Below, in pieces: positions 36,200 to 48,140 of a stretch of 64,000 nucleotides of DNA. The position numbers and the translations under genes are program-made. The stretch comes from Onthophagus taurus (lineage: Eukaryota > Arthropoda > Insecta > Coleoptera > Scarabaeidae): assembly GCF_036711975.1 (NCBI RefSeq), contig NC_091971.1, forward strand, positions 7,323,501-7,387,500, in the 5' to 3' direction. Position 1 is the stretch's first letter; each line of letters opens with the position of its first letter. The notes under the pieces are model-generated. The model was given only the letters and a program-made list of their open reading frames with translations. It had not been told where the DNA came from and ran no database searches.

Positions 36200-38725
36200 T
36201 TTCAAGAAAATTAATACTTTTCTTTTGAACTAAAACTAAACCCATATATAATTTTAATGATGTGATTTTTTTAACTTAACACAATTTATTACCACATATT
36301 TCAGAAAACATTTTTTACAACATTGAATAAAACTTTCGTTTTACTGCGAATTTTTGTAACCGGTAATTTTAGTTCGTTTAACAGAATGACTTTTAGTGTT
36401 TTAACCAATCCGAAAAAGGTGGGTGCATGCGTCTCGTTATCTTCGGGTGGAATAACCCTCTTAATGACCTGTCACATAATAAGAATGCACATTAAGATCT
36501 CCTTCCATCTTTCATCAATGAAAGCTTTATTACGAGGGATTTTTAAGTACATTTAATTTTCTTTTTATACCCATCAAAGTATGCCCAATCTTCTCGCCAC
36601 TTCAATATATCTCGAGATAATTGAGAGACGAATTTAAATAATTTAAATCTTTTTAATTCTTTTTGATAATTTTATTGCTTTTATTTAAAAGGTTACAACA
36701 CTGCTTATTTAGTTATAATTTAACGTTACATCTTAGATGTCTAAAGCCATCAAGGATGATCTGCCACGAACATTTATAAACATAAGTTGCGCAAGGTTGA
36801 GAATAATAAATAATAGACCATGAGGGAGTGAAGATACTTATAAAGCTGTTAAATCGTGTTAACGAAGACGTGATCCAGTCTTATATTCGTTGTTGAAAAG
36901 TTTCATAACGTTCTTGCGATATCTATAGTATTGTATTATTATTGAACATGAGAATCTCGGCGACTTTCTTTCCAAGAGAGTCATATTTGAGTTTCTTTTG
37001 CGCGCTGTTACGCTAATAGAAATTTAATAGGACACATATGTCGCTTAACAAAAACTAAGAGAAAGCTTAAAATTAATTATTATTGACGACATTAATTCTG
37101 AATTAATAATGAATTTTGAATGAACTTACTTTTTTTTAAAAGGAACCCTTTTCACTAAATTATTAATAAATATCTACTTTAACCGAATATTTTTTGGTCA
37201 CTTTCACGTGAAATTTTTGTATCGCATTTTCGACGGGGGGAAAAGTATATCGTGGGTTCGCACAAGAGCACGCGAAGTGAAGGGATCGCGCAACTGCTCG
37301 CTCCTTCTTAGGCAAGCTCCGGCTCTCAGGATGTTGAACGACGCTCGGTTCGAAACTGACACTTCTTGAAGAAATCGAGTTTCTATTTCCCAAACAACAA
37401 GAATGCGCATGCGTTTCTTGCGATGAAGAAGGTGTTCTTGAAGTTAAGACACCTTCGCGGCTTACCGGATTCGCTCCCCGGATCCACAATTTCTTTCCAG
37501 GTAAAGCTTTCAGCAATCTTAGGCAATCTGCAAAACGCACAAGCATCATCCGTGGACTACTTCTCTTTCTATATTATATTAAGTTTCTTTTATTATACTT
37601 TATTGGAGATGCAATAAGAATTTCAACATTTTGTCAAAACTTTGAGGATTATCTCAAAATCTTTGGAACAATTCCTTTTACAATACTTATTTTTAAAAAT
37701 GGTTTATTTTTTACTTGAAATTTGAAAATGACCAAATTTTTATATTAATAAGCTAACCGCCATCACTTTAAGGAAAGATAATAATTATATTTTATTTACT
37801 TGAGAGATTTCTAGAAACGAAAGTTTCCTCTTTCCTAATCTGTACCTGATACTTCAATGTTAGAAATTATTTTAGCTATTTCTCAATAGATGGCTTATTC
37901 CATTATCTTGAATATTTAAACACTTCAATTAATATTATTACACTTTGCTTTCTAGTACAAATACTTGGAAATTTCTGATTTCTCTCTCTATAGAGAAAAA
38001 ATCATCTCCAACTTCGTAGAGATGCTTGGAAATCTTTGAGAACTTTATACATGATGTATCAACATGTTACAATATTTCATTTAGTAACGGTGTTTGCCAA
38101 ATCAACGAAATTTAGCACCACTTTCTATACATCATTGGAAAGCTAACAGATCAACGATTCTCACTTCATCATCCGCTTACTTCTAAAATATTAAGTTTCG
38201 GAAGAGTACCCCTTGAAAGTTGGGGTTATCACCGAATTTCTTTATAGAAGAAAAAATTAAATAATATTCAAAATATTGGACTTACTACATGTCTTAAATT
38301 GTGTAGAATGAGCTAACGATTCCAACGAGTACTCAGAATTTAATTTTGGCAATGGAATAAAAAAATTACACGTTTTTGAAAACTTATTTTAATAATAAAT
38401 GTAATAAGTGTGAAAAGGTATTGAGATAGACACTAATTTTTTGTTGGAATTTTTATTTTGTATTTGATGTATAAAAAATCACAAGAATGGCAATATTAAT
38501 TTAATTATTTCGTTTTAATCATAATAGTTCTTGTCATATTGCTTAATTAATTATAAAAATTACATAGTAAATAAATATCTACAATTTAACCAAAGGAAAC
38601 CAAGAGGAAATTAATAAACTTTCATAAACCATTTAAATAACTTCAAATAACTACAATAACAAAGATTCTTAAAAACTACAAAGTATGACTAGATACGAAA
38701 TGTTGAAAATTGGGATGACGCAAAT
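36200..38725. other. Intergenic between repeat B and the dehydrogenase
   Basis: Mostly AT-rich. The block 37200-37550 is clearly GC-richer, with CpG-containing motifs and open frames on both strands. It could be a promoter or a leader exon (for example of chitin synthase, whose 5' UTR exon is unaccounted for), but this is a guess. The dehydrogenase 3' UTR lies at the right end. Confidence 0.35.
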
Positions 38726-41700
38726 TTAACAATTTGTTTGCACTGGTTGTTGATTTGAATAATATTCCTTCCTAAGGGATTTATTTAGCCTATGCCCTAT
38801 GGTAATTCGTATCCACTCGGGTACCATTCCAACGAAGAAATACTAAAAAGAAATTATTAATATTAATAAAAATGATAAAATATATACAGTTCTTCTCCGT
38901 GTAATTAACTGAAAGTGAACGGTCCAGTTTTGTATTACAGCCGCTTAGTTGGCCGTTAAAAACCGTAAGGCTCTTTGTGACCTACTTCGCCGGATTAAAA
39001 CGTTGACTCTAGGTACTTGAATTTACTTTTCACTTTTTTAGTGTTGCAACACTTTTAAATAATGTCCAATACGGTCAATACCGGTTTCATATCCATCATT
39101 TTAAAGGTTTTTCAATAAAATTAAAATACAAACCTGAATGCCGTGTGTCCAATAACCAGTGGTGTGATCCAATTTTCCAAGGGTTGAAACAGCGTATTTC
39201 GCGTAACTTTCTGCGTTTGGTACGAACCAACCCGTTGTTCTTAAACGTCTACTAAAATCGTTCATTTTCGTATTGACGAACATAGGTGAGACGTGTTGGA
39301 TTGTAATGCCATGGTTGGAGTATTCTCTTTGTAATGCTCTTGTAAAATTTCGAATGTAAACCTAAAAATAATCTAAGAGAGTAAACAATAATACAATAAT
39401 GGGAAACACGATTGTAATATTTATTTGTACATGATTATATATCAGCAAAAAAAAGTGAAAATCTATTGTGATATAATCAAACATAATTTACTATAATTAA
39501 TTGTTTCAAATTCTTTTCCTATCCTTTGTCTTTTTTATTAATAAGTAGGTTAGATCACCTAAGTCCATTACGAGACAATAATATCAAACACTTTCTTTTT
39601 ACCTTAGAAGCTGCATAAAGTGTCATTAATGGAAGTGGTTGTAATTCGGCCCCAGACGACACGTTAACAATAGCACCTTTCTTCCGGGCTTTCATGTCTT
39701 CAATTAACATTTTGGTCATCATGGTGACGGCGGCAACGTTTACGTTAATGATGTCCCAAACGGTTTTTTCTGGGACTTCGCCGACATACATTGGAAAGGT
39801 GTACTGGCTGCCGACATTGTTTACTGAAAGTGGCACAAAGTGAAAGCGTTAATGAACTTGATGGAGAGTGAACTTGCAACCGAGCGATTTGTTATATCAT
39901 AATTTAGATAATTGTTATATAACTTAACTACCAAGTCAATGAAACACGCTGTTTGAGATTTACGTTTTAGTATTAAAGATGTGGAAAGGCGTTTATGTTA
40001 GAAAAGAAACGTTTGTGATGCAATACGTGTGTCGCGATTTCTATCGAGCCACTTGATTGATAAGCGGTGGGATTGAGCAAATAGAAAGTTCTGTTACTGG
40101 ATTGAATTTACATGGATTAAGCATTTTTGTAACAAGTCTTACCTAAAATCCCTATTTCTAAGTTACCAAGTTCAAGTCGAATTTTTTCATAAATTGGGGC
40201 ACCTTTACTAAAATCGGCGACAATCACTTTCGTTTTTACGTTGAAAGTCCGCACTGAAATAGTTTGATTTTAGTTAGTATTAGCATACAATCCGTTTGTT
40301 ACCGATTTCCTGAGAAACGGTCGACAATTTTTCGGGAGATCGGCTCACTAAAACGATGTTCAATCCTCTGTTTGCCAACTGTTTTGCATATTCTTTACCA
40401 ATACCATCTGTACATCCAGTAACAACTACAAGACAATATTTATTTTAGTTAAAGGTCAAATGGTTACATCATGTTCATAGAGTAATCATAATTATATAGA
40501 TACAGTAAAAGCTATTTTTCGATTTAATTTTTTTTATTTATTTTTTTTAGCATCTTTATCCTTGGCGCTTGAATACAAAAGCAATGCAATTTATCTTCAT
40601 GTTTTTATATTCGTTTTCACAATCGGTATTAAATTTAAGGTCACAAAAAAAAGCTCCGTTGAGTATTAGTTATAAGATTGTGTCTGTAAGAGTTGTTGTT
40701 TATGATGTCTGACATCACCACATCCGTAGAGTATATTATTGGATACCAAGACGAACATATATACTCTTGGTTTAGTGTTAGTTCAAGTCTTAGTTCAATA
40801 AAAATATGAAACAACCTTGCACTGATTAACAACTAGAAGTAACACTAGACGTAGAGCTAGAAACATTTTGTTTAGCCGTACCTCTCTTAAGACGGCTGGT
40901 AGGTGGTAGGTAGCGCTAGTTAGCATAAAATATTACTATGTTGCATATTTTTATTGAACTAAAACTAGAACTAACACTAAAACTAATACAAGATCTAGAA
41001 CTAGAATCATTCGGGTTTAGCCGTCTTGAGACACTTGGGGTTACATCCGACTATTTCTAGTTCTAGGTCTAATTCTAGTTCTAGTGACAGTTCAAGTGTA
41101 ACACTAGAACTAACACTATACCTAGAACTAGAATCATTCGGATTTAGCCGTCTTTAAAGACGTGCGGCTAAACCCGAATGTTTCTAGTTCTAGTTTTAGT
41201 TCTAGTTTTACACTAACACTATCACTAGAATTAACACAAGACCCAGAACTATGACCTTTCTAGCCATCGTATAATCATCCTTAAGTCGTTTTTAATGTTT
41301 GTTCACTAAAACATTACGTAATATTATGATACTAATTTAATTACTCAAAAAAACCTAATTTTATAAAGTTTGAAATCAAATAAATTTACCACAAATGGCT
41401 TGTTCGACCTCATTAACTTTAAGTAATGAGGAGTGTATCAAAGTTCAATCGGTTACGTTCACATTAAAATAAAAGAATCATTTCATCAAGAAACCACGAT
41501 ATCGACGACTCCCATAAAAAAAAAACAATATTCTTCGTAGTTGGTAATCTCGTCGAGAATGCGTATTTCGCAAGAAATACATTCATCGAAGAAGCTCGAG
41601 TTAGAAAACTTGTACAACGGCAGATTGTTTCTATTTCGTGTTGCAACGTTTAATGTCAAGTGGTGTTTATCGTGGGTATATCTTGAATCTACCTTATAAC

Positions 41701-42031
41701 CTCATAAAGCGAGGCAGGGAAATAAATAAAATGTTACTTAAGAGCGAATTTTATTAACTTTGTGGTAAACATTAATTAAAACGATTTGATGTGGTTAATA
41801 TACTTGTTACTAAAATAATAATCGATTACATCTTTTTAACGTTTAAACAGTTAAAAACTTACGCGCCCATTGGCCATATTTCTTCACTAAATCGCTTTCG
41901 AAATCCGTCCGGAGATACGGAGATAATATGGCACGTAGTGATAAAGTAATATCCCATAATGGATCCAATATAATAAAGAGTAACGTGATAGCTCCGATAA
42001 TAGCCAAAAGTAAGATGTAGAGGGCATCCAT
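38726..42031 (-). CDS. Short-chain dehydrogenase, HSD17B12/let-767 class (3-ketoacyl-CoA or 17-beta-hydroxysteroid reductase)
   Basis: Six coding exons: 41863-42031, 40303-40425, 40143-40253, 39603-39823, 39134-39361 and 38726-38842, 969 nt or 322 aa, phases consistent. An NADPH-dependent ER-membrane reductase; this class carries out the second step of very-long-chain fatty acid elongation and in some animals acts on steroids. Seen: an N-terminal hydrophobic segment ([20 protein letters not shown]), the cofactor motif [12 protein letters not shown], the SRSPEKL arginine typical of NADPH use, ILVNNVG, the catalytic serine in [14 protein letters not shown] and the YAASK tyrosine-lysine pair, and a basic C-terminal tail without a clear KKxx signal. 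Intron 1 (40426-41862) carries foldback repeat D. An acceptor (TTTTAG) lies just 5' of the ATG, so a leader exon exists upstream (see 43764-44060). Which physiological substrate is used cannot be told. Confidence 0.93.
40760..41265. repeat. Foldback repeat family, copy D (in the dehydrogenase intron 1)
   Basis: Several palindromic modules: about 40850-40905 (damaged), 40995-41060 and 41115-41195. The last pairs AGAATCATTCGGATTTAGCC with GGCTAAACCCGAATGTTTCT around a short spacer. The phrase GTTGCATATTTTTATTGAAC at 40940 is the inverse of the end sequence TTCAATAAAAATATG at 40794, marking the family's end module in both orientations. Confidence 0.87.
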
Positions 42032-43763
42032 TCCACTAAAATCTAAAATTAATTAAAGAAAAATGTTCTTAATGTATCTTAATAAAATCTAACTTGATAA
42101 GATTACAATTAATCATATTTTTGCTTTTGGTGAATCGCAGTTGAATGAACAGCAACTCTGCACGCGAAGAATGGTGAACGCAAATCTCGGTTAACCTTGT
42201 ATAAGTGGAACAAACCGTTACATAATCTATAAGAATAAATGCTATTGCAACAGTTAAAAAGTTTATTTGGCGAAATTTTAAAATTTATCTATTTTATGCA
42301 ACGTTATCATTAAACGGATATAAATGTTGAATATAAATGAATCTGTATATCAATAAAGACGATGTTTAATTTAAACATTAAGATTTTCTACTGTCAATAA
42401 ACCTTCTCTTAATTGATCAATTCATTTACAACGTTTCAACATTACATTCTCTTGAATAAATTATATTTCATAAAATTTACGAAACGCTTCATAATTAAAT
42501 GATATCTGATTTTTTTAATTGATACTTTTATAATAAAACTTATGTTAATAAACTCAAATAAAATTTAATATGTACAGCATTTCTAATACAAAGAAATTCC
42601 AAGTCGTGGTGAAATTGTGCCGAGCATCAATGTTAAGAAATTTCAAAATTACTTTGCGAAATAGAAGTTCGCTCTCGCGAATTGGTTTCACTTTGTACCA
42701 TTTGGTGTTATTATCATTCTAAAACAAAATTTTGCGGTTAAACGTAAATTTACATCAAAATATTAAAACTAAAATTATTAGTACCCGCAATTATTTATGT
42801 GCGAATTGTATTATTGTGAAAGATACTCTCTATCTGGTTCCGTTCACCAATTACTGCATTGAAATCGTTTCGAATGTCCGTTACTTATTATTGGGGTTGT
42901 GGTTTAACTTTTATTTTAAAATGGGAAAATCTACACTTACTTTGCATATATTAGAGATTGATTGCAACATAAGTACTAAAATATATATGTATTAATAGAT
43001 AAAGTTTTGCAATAAATTGTTTAATTAGTTTCCTTTAATTAAATATATTTATGAAGCATTAAAAATACAAAATTAAAGTTTTATTAATGATATTTGGAAA
43101 TGCTAAAGTTTCACTATAATGTATTGTTTATAACAACTAGACGCCCTAAAACCTAGAATATATGAAAACCGCATTCTGAAACGTACCTTTTCAATGATGT
43201 TTAAAATAAAGCAAAAATTACTACAAACTGTTCAGAACATTTTTAACGATGTCCAAGGAGTAATAGCTAAAAGTTTGATGGAATTTCAAAAAATTGTTTT
43301 ATTAATATCGAAAGATGTCTTGAAATCTCCAGAAGATTTTCAATAAAGTGAGAGTGTTTGTAGGGATTGTTGAAGGTTTCAAGCAATAGCCATGTTTTTT
43401 TAAGGATTTGCAACGATATCCAGAAACTTCTAAAGACATTCCGATGACATCTCATGATTTGTCAAAAACTTTGGAGGATTTGCAAAGATGTCAAAGGATT
43501 TTGATGAGGATTTCTAAGTTTTTATGATTTTAAATCTTAAAAGATGTCTTAATTATTTCTATGGGTTTACTGGGATTTCTAAGATTTTTTAAAATAACTA
43601 GAGATTTATAAGGTGATCCAGTCAATATCCAAAAATGTTTTGAAATTTTATAGATTTTTACTTTTCAAAATAATTTGGAAAGATTATACTTACACTTATA
43701 ATTATACTTAAATAATAATCCTTTTTAATATATGTTAAATAAATTATATTTGATTTAACTTAC
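42032..43763 (-). other. Probable leader intron of the dehydrogenase gene
   Basis: AT-rich, no gene. A degenerate repeat at about 43250-43660 reuses phrases like GATGTCTTGAAATCTCC and GGATTTCTAAGATTTT. If the leader exon at 43764-44060 is real this is one intron. Confidence 0.35.
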
Positions 43764-44060
43764 TGTTGTTATCTGTTGACAAACGTGCACAACCAACTAT
43801 TTCCGAGCACTAACTGATAACAAAACGAACGCCGGTTCGTAAGCACTTCATGAGTAAAGAGAACTTGGTTTGGTTTTGCTAAATCTCCCGCTTCTTCAGG
43901 CGACGCCGTACCACCACCACAACTTTTTGTTGTCAAAAAGAGGACATGAACTCTATCCCGTTCATAGCAGTCCCCCTCGTGGTCTATTGGTCTGCACGTG
44001 TAAAGAAGAAACAACAACACTCCATACGATAGGCATCGACGAAATGCTGCCTATAAACTC
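43764..44060 (-). other. Candidate 5' leader exon of the dehydrogenase, with an 83-codon upstream ORF
   Basis: A perfect donor (GTAAGT, at 43763 downward) follows a GC-richer block, and the next acceptor on this strand is the one abutting the dehydrogenase ATG. Inside, an open frame at 43769-44020 starts MLLFLLYTCRPIDHEGDCYE and ends four bases before the donor. It is either an upstream ORF or chance. Exon boundaries upstream are unknown. Confidence 0.4.
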
Positions 44061-47000
44061 AATCTAAAATGCTAACTATAACAAGTGAAAGTGTTTTGTG
44101 TCGAAATGTGATCAGCGACCAAGCACAGCAATTATTTTTTCCTCTTTTTAGATTCTAGTTGACGCGCGTTGTGTATCGATTTTGTTCGGGTTCTTTTTAA
44201 TATACAATTCAATACAAATATAATTTAAAAAATAGTATTGAGTCTAACTAAATTTTATTTCGATTTCCAGTCAACAGAATTATTAAGTTCTTATTCAAAG
44301 TGTGACATTGAAATTGAATTTATAATCATTTGAATATTTTGGACGATTATAATCTATAATTTATGTATGATGTGTAATTTAATTATAGAAAGGATAAAGC
44401 AAGGTTAAATTTTGTAGATTTTAAAAGTTAAAATTTTTATTTTACATAACATCCTCCTGACATTTTAATTAATGAGTTTTGTGTCAAAGGTTACCCACGA
44501 TTTACACCTTCAACATACTTACTAATTAGTAAATTCAATTATATCCTTTTCGATTATGTAACATAGTTTCCCTCCTTCTTATTTTTATCCCAATCCTTTA
44601 TATTTCCTCAACTTATTTTTACAGGAAATAAATTCATTTTGTATTAAAACTTAGTTGGTGTATGTAACTTATTTAATAGATGTGGTTATTGTGTTGTCTA
44701 TACGAACGATTTAAAAGTCAAGTCATATTTTTTAATACTTGATACTTGCATGTAATTCGGGCGGGAAAACTTAACTAATTAGAGCAGAAATTCGGGCGAT
44801 TAGGAGGGAGGCTAATTAATTATGAATTAGTGCGGGGCTGAGTATTTTCAGCAAAATCTGAGTGGAATGTCATCCGGTATGATATATGGAACAGGGATGA
44901 ACTATACCCCATCGAAAGTGCCTTTATTGAAAATAAATGGGGCAGGATTTGTACTTAGTAAAGTGGAACTTAAATTGGAATAAGGTCTTAAACGATCGAC
45001 TGAAAATATTTTGAAAGTTGCTTGTTATTTTAAGGTTTATGATGTGTTAAATGTCTTCTTTTTAGTTACTGTGTACAAATAATAAATAAATTAAGTTTAT
45101 TTCAGAAATATTCTTCCAAATACTTACTCAATTTCATCGTCTGGTGTTTTAACCATGAAATTCCATGATGCTTCCACGATTATTTAAATGAGACTGTTTA
45201 CTGCTGGAAGAGGATTGTATACTGCTGGCAGAAGATTAGATGCTGTTAATGGAAACTAGATGCTGCTAAAAGAAGACTAAATACTGTTTACAGAAGCCTT
45301 CTGTAGCATGATGTGCACACGACATGTAATAACAAGATCATGTTACTATACATAATTATTATTATTTTATAATCTATCAACGTCCCTGTAAGTAATATTT
45401 GTGGCAGAAGTCTAGATACTGCTTGCAGAAGATTAGATACTTCTGGTTGTAAACTCTTTACTGGTGGCAGAAGACTAAATGCTGTTAATGGATAACTAAA
45501 TACTGCTAATAGAAGACTAAATACTGCTTGCAAAAACCTATCTACTACTTGTAGAAGGTGTGACAGAAGACCAATTAATCAATGACCATAAGCTGTAATT
45601 ACATAAATGTGAATAAAAAGGTCGAAATTCATCGTTTTGATTTAGTGCGTAATATAAATACTTAGTTATTAAGTTGTTAGAGTGTAAATAAACTTGATGA
45701 GCATTAAAAAAATAAATTTTATCGTTTGTAATAAAATTTTTTGTTACACCTTGATAATATCTGACCCACAATTAAGACAAAGAGTGTGCCTGTACCACGC
45801 TAATGTTTGATATTAATACATTCTTTGCTGTCGTCGACACTATCACATGTTGAAAAATCGATGGTTGGCGACCCGCCTTTTCTTGATAATCCTTCGCCCC
45901 ATAAATATCCGTAATGCGTTCGCATGGCCGCTGGCTGTGAATGAGATAGGGTCGTCCTAATATGACCCCGGATCGTTTTAACGGCGGCCCACTGTTTACC
46001 ACATTTCGTCACATTCTCGTCGCCACTTCGTCTAACCACCCTTAAAGGTTTCAATAAGATAATGAAACTGCGATACGGATGCTCGTATTTCAGCCGTTAC
46101 CACCACTCTCTAAGAAATCTGCAATGCTGAAGCTTTACTTCCACTTTACGTTTATAGGGACACGATTCTATTTGGACAGATTTGATTTGATGAATAAAAT
46201 GAAAAAAGTGTAAGGTAAATTTCTCAAACCATTTTATTTCCAGAGTATAATGAATAAATACATTGTACAATCGAGCATTAAATCGTTACAATATGTCCGT
46301 AAAGAGTGATATAATAATATTGAGCCATGCGGTAAATCGTAATTGAAAGAAAGGCCACTATATACTATTATGGATAATCCCTTGTATAGAGGGACCTATT
46401 CTATCTCGCTACTCCGTGTGTAACGTATCACTAGCCAAATTATTGCTCGCTCATTGTAATATACCAACGATTTATTGTAACAAAAAGAAACCGAAGCTGC
46501 TTGTCAACCAACAATCCGCCTTTGAAAGGTTATATTGAGGCGCCTGGCGAAGGGAAAAGAAACTACAATCTAAAATAATCTTTTTAATGTTGTACTCTTT
46601 CGGCTGGCCAAGCTCTTTTTTACCGACGGTACGTATGCAGTTTAAGCTAGCTTTTGCAAAGCGGTTAGCTTAAAAGTGTAACTTTCGTATATTTGCTGTA
46701 TACTAGGCCGTTACTGGACTACAAGAATCATCGTCACTGATCCCTGGGTATTTTTTAGACGGACGATTAATTAAATCCCGAATTAATAATTTCTCTTACG
46801 TATATGAATTATATTGAGTATATGAAGGTACGCAAAAACTTGTATATCTTATCAAATAACATGCTTATGTAGTTAAATATTCTCATGCACTCACATTTTT
46901 TTCGTATTGAAAATATCCTCTCGCTAAATTTAACCCTTAATCTATGTTACAAACGTTACCATGTTTTTTTTTTTAATTACAAGTCTACAATCAGAGGGTT

Positions 47001-47329
47001 TCTTTATTTCAAAAAAAAATCATTCTTATTTTTCTTTTAGATTATCTTATCAACTAAAACACTAGAGCCTCGTCGGTACCTTGTATCACGAACTACTATG
47101 CACGGAAACTTAATCGGTCTCTTTGTGGAACCCTCGCCTTAATAGTTAACTTTCCTTATATATATACAAAATTACGTTATAAGCTCCACAAAGGAAACGG
47201 TTAATCCGTCAAAGCGAAAGATCGAAATCGTGGAATTCTTGTAGAGTGCTTTTCAGGAAATTATTTTAGCAACGACTTTGACACAAAAAATTGTTACTAA
47301 AATATTATTGTTAACACAAGTTGTCGACA
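44061..47329. other. Intergenic, no gene seen
   Basis: Contains the minisatellite at 45185-45570 and a GC-richer block at 45820-46060 with open frames on the minus strand (for example the start MKPLRVVRRSGDENVTKCGK) that match nothing known. The remainder is AT-rich without coding signal. Confidence 0.35.
45185..45570. repeat. Diverged minisatellite, unit about 21-28 bp
   Basis: Repeats of the type AGAAGACTAAATACTGCT with variants AGAAGATTAGATGCTGTT and AGAGGATTGTATACTGCT. A non-repetitive insert sits at about 45297-45400. The style resembles the purine-rich blocks in the chitin synthase introns. Confidence 0.75.
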
Positions 47330-47475
47330 GCCGAACAATTTTAGGAGAAATCCTTGATCAAGGGATTGCCGTGGTCACAGGGGACAACCGTTTCTCCAGG
47401 TCAAAGAGATACTGTTGTCGCGGTGAATTTGCTGAAATTGTTCGGGGTTAATCATTGTGTTAATATCTGAAAATA
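47330..47475 (-). other. Hairpin-forming block, possible exon on the minus strand
   Basis: CCGAACAATTTTAGGAG near 47332 pairs with CTGAAATTGTTCGGGG near 47433-47449 (about 14 paired bases), with an inner GGAGAAA/TTTCTCC pairing. On the minus strand a strong acceptor (TTTTTTTTATTTTCAG) sits just 5' of MINPEQFQQIHRDNSISLTW, which is open for 26 codons. Either a terminal coding exon or a structured non-coding RNA; no family recognised. Confidence 0.25.
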
Positions 47476-47684
47476 AAAAAAATATATAATTATAATTTAA
47501 TTAAAATAAATGTAATTAATTAGGTGTTGACACAAATTTGATATGAAGAAAAAATTCGAATCTCAAAAAGAAAATGAGATATCATAACATTTTAAAATGA
47601 ATTTAATGAAGATTTATTTTGGCAAAAATAATCCCTTAATTTTCATAAACCCCGATGTTAGAATTTTTTAAAATCGTATACCGC

Positions 47685-48140
47685 GAATTTCAAAGAGACG
47701 CACGGCTAAAAACGAATGTTCTGGTTCTAGGTCTAGTGTTAGTTCTACTTTTCGTTTAATAAAATTATACCACAATCTAACGCTAAATAACAATTAAAAC
47801 CAGAGCTTACACTAGACCTAGAAATAGAAACATTCGGGTTTAGCCGCACGTCTCTCAAGACGGCTAAACCCGAATGATTCTAGTTCTAGGTCTTGTGTTA
47901 GTTCTAGTGATAGTGCTAGTGCAAAACTCGAACTAACATTAGACCGAGAACTAGAAACTTTCGGATTTTAGCCGCACGTCTCTCAAGACGGCTAGACCCG
48001 AATGATTCAAGTTCTAGGTCTTGTGTTAGTTCTAGTTTTAGTGTAATAAAAATATGTAACATAGTATTCAGCTTAGTTCAAGTGTAGTCTAGTTTTATTA
48101 GTTATTCAGCGTTAGATTGTTGTATATTTTTATTGAGCTA
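47685..48140. repeat. Foldback repeat family, copy E
   Basis: Two clear palindromic modules at about 47825-47885 and 47950-48010 (AGAAACATTCGGGTTTAGCC, spacer GCACGTCTCTCAAGAC, GGCTAAACCCGAATGATTCT) between hexamer arms. TTAATAAAATTATACCACAA then TCTAACGCT (47757-47785) and its inverse AGCGTTAGATTGTTGTATAT (48109-48128) form a larger inverted pair enclosing both modules. Confidence 0.87.

Noticed and set aside
37163-37617. Overlapping frames on both strands in a GC-rich block
   Set aside because: No protein features; kept only as a possible promoter or leader block.
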